Below, one piece after another: positions 29,120 through 36,917 of a stretch of DNA of 64,000 nt. A model generated the notes under the pieces. That model had not been told where the DNA came from and did not search any database. It was given only the letters and a program-made list of their open reading frames with translations. This DNA comes from an uncultured Roseovarius sp. (GTDB lineage: Bacteria; Pseudomonadota; Alphaproteobacteria; Rhodobacterales; Rhodobacteraceae). The position numbers and the translations under genes were made by a program. Positions within the stretch are counted from its first letter, which is position 1. Each line of letters starts with the position of its first letter. The stretch is from NCBI GenBank assembly GCA_947497295.1, contig CANMFU010000004.1, positions 89,916 to 153,915 of the forward strand. The letters run 5' to 3'.

Positions 29120-30520
29120 ATGAAAATAACAAACCTCAGTCTTGCTGCGGCCGTTGCGGCGGCAGCCCTGCTTGCGCCGGTGGCTCATGCGCAGGATGTC
29201 ACTCCGGAAGAGGCGCGCGAAATTGCCAAGGAAGCCTATACCTACGGCTACCCGCTGGTCGACAACTACCGCGTCAATTATTCCTTCTTCGTCGATGAAA
29301 GCAGCCCGGAATTCAAAGCCCCCTGGAACGAGCTCGCGAACATCAACAGGGTATTCACGCCCGCCGATACAGCGGTACAGTCGCCCAATTCGGACACGCC
29401 CTATTCCTGGGCGGGATTGGATCTGCGGGCCGAGCCCATCGTGATTTCCCTGCCCAAGATCGAGGCGGACCGCTACTATTCCGTCCAGATCTGGGATGCG
29501 TACACGTATGTTATCGGTTACGCAGGATCGCGCACCACCGGCAATGATGCCACGAATATCATGGTGGTCGGGCCCAGCTGGACCGGCGAGACACCGGACG
29601 GCATCGACCATGTCTACACGTCCGATACCGAATTCGGCATGGCCGCGATGCGCACGCAATTGTTCAACCCCGACGATATCGGCAATGTCGAGGCCATCCA
29701 GGCGCAGTACCAGATACAGCCCCTATCGGCTTTCCTTGGGACCCCGCCACCGCCGGCCGCTCCGGACATGGATTTCATCGAGCCGCTCAGCGCCGAAGAC
29801 CAGAAAACGTCGCTTGAGTTCTTCAACATCATGAACTTCGTGCTGAGCTACAGCCCGCCGGTGCAGAGCGAGGCGGCGCTCAGAGAACGCTTCGCCAAGA
29901 TCGGCATCGAGGGCGGCAAGACCTTTGACCCCTCCACCCTCTCGCCGGAGATGACGGCGGCCATCGAAGCAGGCCGCGACGATGCCTTGGCGGATTTCGC
30001 TGCCGGAGCGCAGAAGTTGAATGTCGGCGAAATCACCTCCGGTGACATTTTCGGCAGCCGCGACTTCCTTGGGAACAACTACCTCTATCGCTGGCTTGGC
30101 ACGATCGGAATCTACGGAAACGCCAAGGAAGAGGCGATGTATCCGGTCTTGGCCGTTGATTCCACGGGTCAGACATTGAACGGCGCGAACCGCTATACCT
30201 TGCATTTCCCTGCGGACGCACTGCCTCCTGTGAACGCTTTCTGGTCCCTCACGATGTACGAGCTTCCGGCAAGCTTGCTCGTGGCCAACCCGCTTGACCG
30301 CTACCTTCTGAACTCGACGATGATGGATCAATTCGTCAGGGACGATGATGGCGGGCTGACCCTCTACTTCCAGAACGAATCGCCCGGGAAGGACAAGGAA
30401 GCCAACTGGCTGCCCGCGCCCGAGGGTCCTTTCTGGGTCGTCTTGCGTCTCTACTGGCCAAAGGAAGCCGCATTGGACGGCAGCTGGAAGGCACCCTCCA
30501 TTGAGCGCGTGACCAACTGA
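29120..30520 (+). CDS. Secreted DUF1254/DUF1214 protein, copy 2
   Basis: The 466-residue precursor carries a signal peptide (ITNLSLAAAVAAAALLAPVAHAQ). Its DUF1254 domain holds AKEAYTYGYPLVDNYRVNY, SPNSDTPYSWAGLDLRAEP and KIEADRYYSVQIWDAY. Its DUF1214 domain holds NRYTLHFPADALPPVNAFWS and ANWLPAPEGPFWVVLRLYWP. A GGGAG site lies eight bases before the ATG. It starts 75 bp after copy 1 and is probably in the same transcript. The role is unknown. Confidence 0.87.
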   Translation: MKITNLSLAAAVAAAALLAPVAHAQDVTPEEAREIAKEAYTYGYPLVDNYRVNYSFFVDESSPEFKAPWNELANINRVFTPADTAVQSPNSDTPYSWAGLDLRAEPIVISLPKIEADRYYSVQIWDAYTYVIGYAGSRTTGNDATNIMVVGPSWTGETPDGIDHVYTSDTEFGMAAMRTQLFNPDDIGNVEAIQAQYQIQPLSAFLGTPPPPAAPDMDFIEPLSAEDQKTSLEFFNIMNFVLSYSPPVQSEAALRERFAKIGIEGGKTFDPSTLSPEMTAAIEAGRDDALADFAAGAQKLNVGEITSGDIFGSRDFLGNNYLYRWLGTIGIYGNAKEEAMYPVLAVDSTGQTLNGANRYTLHFPADALPPVNAFWSLTMYELPASLLVANPLDRYLLNSTMMDQFVRDDDGGLTLYFQNESPGKDKEANWLPAPEGPFWVVLRLYWPKEAALDGSWKAPSIERVTN

Positions 30521-30693
30521 AACCAGTCCGCCCGGTGAGGCAGCTCACCGGGCGGCGTGCGCCACGGCAAGCGCGCCGCCTGCTTTCGATGACCCCAGCC
30601 TGCGAGTACGGCCAGAATACGCAGGAACATCGGGTTGAGCGCACCAGGCGCGGGGCGAGTCGCAACGAACCGATAAACCAAGGAGTGGAAACC

Positions 30694-32166
30694 ATGATAC
30701 TTAGACGCCTGACATCAAAGCTGATGATGGCCGCCGCTGCCCTCTGCTTTGCGATGCCCGCGCAGGCGGATGACACGGCAGCCGTCCCGAAACCCGAAGA
30801 GGTGGCCGCGCAGGCTTATCTCTATGGTCTGCAACAGGCGATTTACTACGGCACCCGCTGGACCTACACCCAGAACGAGGCAACGACCAACGTGGTCCTC
30901 CCCGGCCTGAATCAGTTCTATTGGATCCGCAAGCAGATCACCCCGGACTACCCTATCGTTACGCCCAACGCGACCACCCTGTATGGCTCTGGCTTTCTGG
31001 ATCTGCGCGCAGGCCCGGTCGTCGTGGAAATGCCCGAAATTACCGATCGCTATTTCAGCCTTCAGATTCAGGATCAGTACGGCATTTTTCGGTTGATCGT
31101 CGGCTCGCCGTTTAACGGCACGGAGGCGCGTAAGTATATCCTGGTGCCGCCGGGATTCACCGGCGATGTGCCGGCCGACTTCCCGACCACCGACATCGTC
31201 AAGTGGCCGGCATTGACGGCCTTTGCCATTGTTCGGATGGCAGTCGAGAACAACTCTGCCGCCGAATTCAAGATCCTCAATGACCTTCAGGATCAGGTAA
31301 CCATGACGCCACTGGCCGACTGGCTGGCCAATGATCACAAGGGCATTGCGCAGGCCGACAGAAAGAAGGTTCTGGGCGATTTTCCGATCCCCGACGGCAT
31401 GCCTGAATATCAATTCGGTCAGGTCGACAAGCAGACGCCCGAGCAATATTTTACCCTGCTCAATGTCATCTTGAACGACCCAACCATGCCGACGGACGCG
31501 GACTCGCTCATGGAAGTCGAGATGCTGAAGCAACTTGAGGCATTCAACATCGGCAAGGGTCTGACCTTTGACTGGGACACGCTGACCGCCGAGCAGCAAA
31601 AGGCGCTGGAGACCGGTTTCAAAGCCGGGTTCGATAATACCCGCAAGGCGTTGAAAACCAGCATGATCGACATGAACGGCTGGGGAATCACACGCAACGA
31701 GGGCGGATTTGAGACCCACTGGCTGGATCGCGCGGTGATCGCGGATGCTGCCTGGGGCGCGCCCGACAAGAACATATCGCACGTCGGAGGGTTCCTGTTT
31801 ACCGATGCCGATGGCGAGCTGTTCAGCGGCAAGAACAAGTACACGTTGACCTTCGACATGAACGATCTGCCGCCAGTGACCCAGTTCTGGTCGATTCCGA
31901 TCTACGATGCCAATGGCTATTTCGTTGCAAACGAAATCAACCGCTATACCGTCAACAGTTTCATGTTGGAAGCGGGTGACATTGCGCCCAATGACGGCAA
32001 GCTGGTGTTTTACATCCAGCACGAAAAGCCCACCGATCCGGAGCAAGCCAAGAACTGGCTTCCGGCTCCGCCTGACGGGTTCCGTTTCGCTGCGCGTTTC
32101 TACGGACCCTATGCCCCGATCGTGAATGGTACCTATGATATGCCGAAGGTGGTGCGTGTAAAGTGA
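30694..32166 (+). CDS. Secreted DUF1254/DUF1214 protein, copy 3
   Basis: The start at 30694 has AAGGAG upstream. The 490-residue precursor begins with a signal peptide ending AMPAQA-DD. DUF1254 motifs include QAYLYGLQQAIYYGTRW, TPNATTLYGSGFLDLRAGP and TDRYFSLQIQDQYG. The C-terminal DUF1214 part has KYTLTFDMNDLPPVTQFWSI, NEINRYTVNS and NWLPAPPDGFRFAARFYGP. It follows copy 2 after 173 bp and ends just before a clear terminator, so it is the last gene of the DUF1254 transcription unit. Confidence 0.87.
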   Translation: MILRRLTSKLMMAAAALCFAMPAQADDTAAVPKPEEVAAQAYLYGLQQAIYYGTRWTYTQNEATTNVVLPGLNQFYWIRKQITPDYPIVTPNATTLYGSGFLDLRAGPVVVEMPEITDRYFSLQIQDQYGIFRLIVGSPFNGTEARKYILVPPGFTGDVPADFPTTDIVKWPALTAFAIVRMAVENNSAAEFKILNDLQDQVTMTPLADWLANDHKGIAQADRKKVLGDFPIPDGMPEYQFGQVDKQTPEQYFTLLNVILNDPTMPTDADSLMEVEMLKQLEAFNIGKGLTFDWDTLTAEQQKALETGFKAGFDNTRKALKTSMIDMNGWGITRNEGGFETHWLDRAVIADAAWGAPDKNISHVGGFLFTDADGELFSGKNKYTLTFDMNDLPPVTQFWSIPIYDANGYFVANEINRYTVNSFMLEAGDIAPNDGKLVFYIQHEKPTDPEQAKNWLPAPPDGFRFAARFYGPYAPIVNGTYDMPKVVRVK

Positions 32167-32184
32167 CGACCTGAGCAGGATTTA

Positions 32185-32221
32185 AAACGGGGCTTTGGAG
32201 CAACGCTTGATAGCCCCGTTT
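32185..32221 (+). terminator. Rho-independent terminator after the DUF1254 genes
   Basis: A perfect 10-bp stem (AAACGGGGCT paired with AGCCCCGTTT) with a 17-base loop lies 19 bp after the stop of copy 3. The stem's own 3' arm ends in TTT. Confidence 0.8.
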
Positions 32222-32429
32222 GCATTTACAGGTCTTATTCGATCCAGGTGGCACCGTTTCCTGAAAAAAGCGTATCGCAAGCGAGGAAACGCGCGCGAAA
32301 TGCCCCAGAAACCTTATACAAAAAAAGCGGCCTTGTTGCATAAAGCGGCTGCTGACCGGACTTTCCCCTGCCCTAGACACACCTAACCCACGGCCTTTGT
32401 GACGGGAATGCGGAGTACAGGATATCCGT

Positions 32430-33639
32430 TCATGATGCGATCCCGTCCTGCGTCAGGACAAAGGTGAATTCGGTCGTCGTACTGCGCTCTGGCCCGGTGC
32501 GTGTGGGTTCCGGCACAGATGCGAGTTTCTGGAATTTTTCACCTTCAAGCGCCTGACAGACGTTCGCCCAGTTACGATCCAGACCACACATGTCATGCAG
32601 ATCGCCTGCTCGTATCGTCACTGACGGGCAGGCCAGATTCGCGGGCGGGGTCAATGAAATAGGTGAGGGCAACGCGGCGCGCGCGCTCTGCCCGGCGCAT
32701 CAGGTTGGTATACTGTTCCGGCAACGGTAAGGGCTCGTCATCCTGATCAACGATGATGTAACCCGCCTAGTGCAGGCGCGCGGCGGCATCATGCGGCTGG
32801 CTCCACCCTCCATTGAACACATTTGCAGGCTTGTCGAGCAGAAACCCAACGATTGGCTTGGTCGGAAAACGCGTGTCGGCGCGTGGCTTGCTGGATCGCA
32901 CCCAATACTTGCATGGCTCTCCAAACTTTGAAAACACATCCGCCGGAGCACCAGATGTTTGGGATTGTTCAAAGGCGTCCATCGCTGCTTCGATCCTGTC
33001 GCGCGTAAAGATGGGATCGCTGCTGTTGGCCCCATTGCGATGAATGCGATACCCCAAAGCCTCCAGCCTGGCGAAGGATTGCGCCTCACCAAAGCCATTG
33101 AAGAACTCCGCCGCCGAAAGAGCGCGACCTTGGGGAAGGTGGCCCAAGGCGGCCGCGACGGTCGCTTGGGCCGGGTAGCGGTGCTCTGCGCCGTCATCGC
33201 TCACCCATACCTCGGGGCTGGCAAAGCCGCCGCGCGCAAGGAACGCTTTCAGCCCAAGCTGGTCGCACTCCTGCATCACAGAATCGACCTCCTTGCGCGT
33301 GAGACGGTCCAGCAGAGCTTGGTGCTCTGTCTTGTTTGGCATAGACTTCTGTTCGGTCAGGAAGGCGTGATAGAGCTTCAACGACTGCTGGAGGCTGGCA
33401 AGACCGGTGCGCAGGACGCCATCTATAGGCACCGGCGACGGATTTGGGCGTTCGGCGCGCTCGTCATCTGCCGTGTAGGTAAAGCGGTTTAGAATGCTGT
33501 CACGATCTTCCTGCCCGAATAGCTCGTCGAGGTCACCGAGCTGCTGCTCAACGCGTTTGGCGCTGCTCACCCGGGAGGAAGCCGTTGCATCCGTCTGTCC
33601 TTGCTCTACCCACCACTTCCGGAGCTCATCATGTCTCAT
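32430..33639 (-). pseudogene. Decayed gene of unknown function (nonsense plus frameshift)
   Basis: The main frame starts at 33639 with RHDELRKWWVEQGQTDATAS and reads 290 residues to a TAG at 32767. Beyond the stop the same frame stays protein-like for about 60 codons (AGYIIVDQDDEPLPLPEQYT, then RRAERARRVALTYFIDPARE). A neighbouring frame then continues VTIRAGDLHDMCGLDRNWAN to 32430. I read this as one ancestral gene broken by a nonsense codon and a frameshift. The N-terminal region resembles one I associate with accessory nuclease or defence proteins, but this is weak and no catalytic motif is seen. Confidence 0.5.
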
Positions 33640-33866
33640 CGCTTTGCCCGTTCATTGTCCTGAACGGTGTTGTTGCGAGGTCAGGAAGCCGAGGGCAAAA
33701 TCCTTGTGCGTTCATCACCGTCGGGAAATCTACGATTGGATAGTGGCGGGAACTGGAGTCGCGCGCAACTGCAAGCTACCCGCCATTGTCCGCGAATCCC
33801 CGCTTATACACGCTGGTGTTGTTTTTCTGGTCTGGTGTGGCGTTGATGTAGAGCGGACAAGCAAAA

Positions 33867-33887
33867 GCCCGACTGATTAGGTCGGGC
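33867..33887 (-). terminator. Native terminator of the tRNA-Met gene
   Basis: On the minus strand GCCCGAC, a 7-base loop and GTCGGGC are followed by TTTT. It lies 30 bp downstream of the tRNA 3' fragment, where a tRNA terminator would be expected. Confidence 0.7.
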
Positions 33888-33917
33888 ATTAAGCATTCGA
33901 TATTGTGTAATTTATTT

Positions 33918-33962
33918 GTTGCGGGAGTAGGATTTGAACCTACGACCTTCAGGTTATGAGCC
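33918..33962 (-). other. tRNA-Met 3' half: prophage attachment scar
   Basis: On the minus strand the segment starts inside the anticodon stem-loop (GGCTCATAACC, anticodon CAU). It continues through the variable loop, a full T-arm (GTAGGTTCAAATCCTAC) and the acceptor 3' strand TCCCGCA, and ends at the tRNA 3' end. The 5' half (acceptor 5' strand and D-arm) is absent; the sequence beyond 33962 is unrelated. This is the product expected when a phage integrates into a tRNA 3' end and an intact tRNA is rebuilt at the other junction, which must lie beyond the right edge. Confidence 0.85.
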
Positions 33963-34323
33963 GAAATCACCGTGATTCCAATAGCTTTGTGATAACAGTG
34001 ACTTATGCGATAAGCGTTTGATCTAACGGATATATCCACTCCGCAATCCCCCACATTCAAATGCACTCAGCCGGAAAATCAGCTTGAAATACGTAGTCGC
34101 AGGTTGATGTGGCGTTGATGTTGCCGGTCCACTGCCCTGACAAATCATGATCGCAATCGGCCCAAAGCAGGGCTTAAAGCTTCGCGCAGAGTAGGTCCGA
34201 GACAGCCCACCTCTGGTATGCTTTCCATCTTTTCAGCAAATATTCACAGGCAGGCTTGAATACAAGGAGTATGCTCACCAAATAGTGATTGCCCGCGGGA
34301 ATTGGCCCACGGGTTTGGCCGTT

Positions 34324-34452
34324 GAACTTGTCAACCTCTTTATGGTGACCTGGCAGCACGATGCCGAACAGCATCGCCGCGACCAGAGCCAGACTGAACG
34401 AGACACTGAGCATAGCTCGGACCTCCACGGTTACATTATACCACCTCGCGTT
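34324..34452 (-). other. neo: Neo-type never-ending ORF repeat unit (129 nt, 43 codons)
   Basis: Read antisense to the ncRNA, this 129-nt unit has no stop in one frame and stops in the other two. It contains TATAAT (34440-34435), then GGAGGT and, seven bases later, an ATG at 34413, followed by MLSVSFSLALVAAMLFGIVL. CGTT occurs at 34320-34323 and 34449-34452, exactly 129 nt apart, and offers a short homology for template jumping. Head-to-tail copies would put TTGACA (34334-34329) 17 bp before TATAAT and keep the frame open indefinitely. As in published DRT2, the gene would exist only in concatemeric cDNA. The exact borders and the transcribed strand are inferred. Confidence 0.75.
34329..34440 (-). 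promoter_or_regulatory. Split promoter reassembled by cDNA concatenation
   Basis: A perfect minus-strand -10 (TATAAT, 34440-34435) has no -35 upstream in the chromosome; the hexamer 17 bp away is ACGGGC. A perfect TTGACA lies at 34334-34329, downstream of the -10. In a 129-nt tandem repeat the spacing from TTGACA to the next TATAAT is exactly 17 bp. Confidence 0.75.
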
Positions 34453-34600
34453 TCGAGGCCCGTGTCTGCGAGACGTTCGGAAAAGAGACGCTGAACGTAT
34501 ACGCTGACAGAAGGTGGCGTGCGTTCGGGGGACGCCCGGCCTTAAAAACCGGAGCCCAGGGTCAGGGCCAGTCCTCCGAACTCTGCGACAAGGAGGATTG

Positions 34601-35896
34601 ATGTCGCTCGATTGGTTTAAGTCCAGAGGCTACCGTCATTTCGATCTGCCCGTAGGCGAGAAATTCGCCAGCAAGGTAATGGACTCGAACTTCGTGCTTC
34701 AGCACTCGTTTCTCCCGCTGCTGCACTATACGAAGTCCGAGAAGCGCTACAAGAAGTGCCCGAAGACTGGGGCGCGGACGATTACCTCAAAGGACCGCCC
34801 TATCAAATACGCATCGCATCGGGATGCCTGCATACTTTCGTTCTACGCCAGCGAGATGAATAAGTTGCTGGACGCGCACTATGAGGCCGCAGATCTGTCC
34901 GACAGCGTGCTGGCCTATCGTGCTCTCGGACGCGGCAACTACGATTTCTCAGCTGAGGTGCTTGCCTTCGCCAAGAGCCATGCCCCGGTCACAATACTGG
35001 CATTCGACGTCAGCAGCTTCTTCGACAATCTTGACCACACGCTTCTGAAGCGCCGTTTGAAGTCCGTGCTTGGCGTTCCGTCGCTCCCTAGGCATTGGAT
35101 GCGCGTGTTTCGAGCAATTACAGCCTTCCATTACGTTGATTTGGAAGAACTGAAAGCGAACCCCACCCTCTCCCCCAGACTGAAGAAGAACAGTCGGGAC
35201 CGGATCGCCAGTGTCGAGGAACTGAAAGCCAACGGCATCAAGTTCCACCCGAACCCGGAACTGGCAAAAGGGCATCGGCGTGGCATCCCTCAGGGCACCC
35301 CCATCAGCGCGGCGGCGTCGAACCTATACATGATTGATTTCGACGCCGCTGCGCACGCTTATTGCGACAGCATCGGCGCGCTGTATCGTAGGTATTCGGA
35401 TGACATTTTGGTGATCTGCGAACCTGCTCACGCGATAGCGGCCGAGGCCAAGATCATGGACCTCATCAAAGCGGAGAAGTTGGAGATTTCGCCGCACAAA
35501 ACTGAAAAGACCGAGTTCACAGGCACAGGCGCTGTTCTGTCCGAGAAAGCGGCGCAATACCTCGGCTTCGCGCTTCACGAAGCGGGACCTGCTATTAGGG
35601 AAAGCTCTCTTGCACGCCAATGGCGGAAGATGCGAAGAGCGATGCGCCGGACCCGTAAGATTGCAGAGCGCAACATCGCATCTGGAAAGTCGACCAAGGC
35701 ACACACCAAGCGTCTGTATCGCCGATTTACCCACCTGAAGGTGCGCGACGACGAAGGTGTTCGGATCGTTCGAAACTTTTCGTCCTATGGACGACGCAGC
35801 GCTGCCGCATTTGGTGAAGACGAGAAAATCTCCAAGCAAATAAAGCGGTTTGAAAGTGCAGCGCTTCGCGAGATCGAGAAGCTCAAGAAGCTGTGA
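34601..35896 (+). CDS. drt2: DRT2 (UG2)-type antiphage reverse transcriptase
   Basis: The 431-residue protein has reverse transcriptase motifs in order: ILAFDVSSFFDNLDH (catalytic Asp136), RRGIPQGTPISAAASNLYM (residues 227-244) and YRRYSDDIL with the catalytic pair at 267-268. AAQYLGFAL and an arginine/lysine-rich thumb-like C-terminus follow. There is no maturase, HNH or retron signature. The N-terminus (WFKSRGYRHFD, PIKYASHRDACILSFY) and the C-terminal SSLARQWRKMRR fit DRT2. DRT2 reverse-transcribes its upstream ncRNA into tandem cDNA; phage infection leads to expression of a growth-arresting repeat protein. The ATG has AGGAGG upstream. The location near the prophage attachment site suits a cargo defence gene. 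Confidence 0.85.
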   Translation: MSLDWFKSRGYRHFDLPVGEKFASKVMDSNFVLQHSFLPLLHYTKSEKRYKKCPKTGARTITSKDRPIKYASHRDACILSFYASEMNKLLDAHYEAADLSDSVLAYRALGRGNYDFSAEVLAFAKSHAPVTILAFDVSSFFDNLDHTLLKRRLKSVLGVPSLPRHWMRVFRAITAFHYVDLEELKANPTLSPRLKKNSRDRIASVEELKANGIKFHPNPELAKGHRRGIPQGTPISAAASNLYMIDFDAAAHAYCDSIGALYRRYSDDILVICEPAHAIAAEAKIMDLIKAEKLEISPHKTEKTEFTGTGAVLSEKAAQYLGFALHEAGPAIRESSLARQWRKMRRAMRRTRKIAERNIASGKSTKAHTKRLYRRFTHLKVRDDEGVRIVRNFSSYGRRSAAAFGEDEKISKQIKRFESAALREIEKLKKL

Positions 35897-36292
35897 ACCG
35901 ATTGCGAACCGGACCTTTTTATTGTCGCATTGCATTGAAACCAGCCATCTGTTCAAAACGCAGCTAACGACGGCTCCCGGCTGAACCAAAGCCGTTTGCA
36001 CGGCCACAGCGCCTTTGCTGACTATGCCACCAGGGTCGTTTCCGCTTTTCCACAGATTCGTACGTGTGGCCCTCTTGCTCCGAATCGAGCACCCGTGCAG
36101 GTTGAACGTGTGGGGAGAGCAGTCCTCAACCAAAAGCAAAACAGGTCTATCGGATAAACCATTTCGGCCGTTAGAGGCGCGTTAACGCCCACCAGGTCGT
36201 TCCACCCGGACACTTACCCTGCGCCGTCAAGGCGCGGGCTGCATGCGGTTTGAGCTCAGATCATCCTCGGTTCATTTGAGGAGGTTTCAGCC
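35897..36292. other. Intergenic region after the DRT2 RT
   Basis: A short T-run (CCTTTTTATT) about 20 bp after the RT stop may end the transcript, though the preceding hairpin is weak. A small GCGCC/GGCGC hairpin lies near 36221-36236. No gene is supported; the last 20 bp carry the strong GAGGAGG site of the next gene. Confidence 0.5.
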
Positions 36293-36892
36293 ATGGCCCT
36301 GCCGCCCCGCGTTTTTTTCACCCTTCATGAAGCCTCAGCCCGCTGGGGCTGCAATATCGCTGACATCGCCGGTTGGGCACATACAGGCAGATTCCGCATC
36401 CTGACAGGGATCGCCCCTGTTCGCTGTGGCGAAGAAATCATTGCAGACATGGTCGTGCTGTCGCCTATGGAACTGCTCCCGCTATTCCGTCGGTGTGGCA
36501 CCGGCCCTTCTGAAGGCGTCATGCGACGCATCCAGCCTCTGGCCCGCCACGACTGGATGCTGATCACGGATCCCCCAGACGGACTGTCCGTTGGGTTGGC
36601 TGACATGCTGATCTTGGCTGAGGAGGTTCATGCCTTCGAAGAGGAAAACGATATGGTTCGGCGCGTGGCGGCTGGGCCTGGCGCGTCAAAATCCTATGAC
36701 TGGGAGGGGATGACGGTTGCCTTGATGCTGCGCATTCACGACCACGGGCTGCCCGCGACCCAAGCCGAGCTGGTCGCCGAGATGCAGGACTGGTTCGCGG
36801 ATCAGACGGACGGCAAGAAGATGCCCGACAGCCGGAGCATTCGGCGGCGGATCACACCGATCTGGAGAGCCCTGCGACGAGAGGACGCGTGA
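36293..36892 (+). CDS. Prophage protein of unknown function, possible N-terminal HTH
   Basis: The 199-residue protein has an excellent ribosome-binding site (GAGGAGG, nine bases upstream). Its N-terminus FFTLHEASARWGCNIADIAGWAHTGRFRI looks like a MerR/excisionase-style winged helix that would place a recognition helix near residues 15-28. The C-terminal half includes DWEGMTVALMLRIHDHGLPAT and RSIRRRITPIWRALRRE, reminiscent of regulators in rhodobacterial prophages. It converges on the integrase gene with 25 bp between stops. No enzymatic motif is seen. Confidence 0.65.
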   Translation: MALPPRVFFTLHEASARWGCNIADIAGWAHTGRFRILTGIAPVRCGEEIIADMVVLSPMELLPLFRRCGTGPSEGVMRRIQPLARHDWMLITDPPDGLSVGLADMLILAEEVHAFEEENDMVRRVAAGPGASKSYDWEGMTVALMLRIHDHGLPATQAELVAEMQDWFADQTDGKKMPDSRSIRRRITPIWRALRREDA

Positions 36893-36917
36893 TGATCCGG
36901 ATCCGCGCCGATCCGCG

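Larger units (their letters stand above)
34290..34600 (+). ncRNA. DRT2 template ncRNA (approximate ends)
   Basis: The interval upstream of the reverse transcriptase is rich in hairpins. A 6-bp stem CACGGG (34308-34313) with CCCGTG (34459-34464) closes the putative template region. Further stems are CGATGC/GCATCG (34359-34364 with 34371-34376), ACGTTC/GAACGT (34473-34478 with 34493-34498), GGCGT/ACGCC (34516-34520 with 34532-34536), CCGG/CCGG (34536-34552) and TCCTCC/GGAGGA (34572-34577 with 34592-34597). In known DRT2 systems such an RNA lies immediately 5' of the RT and is its template. The 5' end is a guess from a weak TTGAAT at 34256; the 3' end is set by the RT start. Confidence 0.75.

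Noticed and set aside
33918..34070. A complete tRNA-Met gene, possibly with an intron
   Set aside because: Nothing to the right of 33962 can form the acceptor 5' strand or a D-arm; the fragment starts in the anticodon stem, as expected for an attachment scar.
34174..34428. An ordinary minus-strand gene upstream of the reverse transcriptase
   Set aside because: The frame is open, but its -10 has no -35 in the chromosome, it has no recognisable family, and its sequence lies antisense to a structured RNA next to a DRT2 RT. It is better explained as a neo repeat with read-through into flanking DNA.
34285..34494. A 69-codon plus-strand ORF in the ncRNA region
   Set aside because: No ribosome-binding site and no protein-like composition; the region is better explained as structured template RNA.
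34601..35896. Group II intron or retron reverse transcriptase
   Set aside because: No maturase or HNH domain, no intron domain V hairpin downstream by eye, and no retron msr/msd inverted-repeat arrangement or retron motifs. Size and N-terminus fit DRT2 instead.
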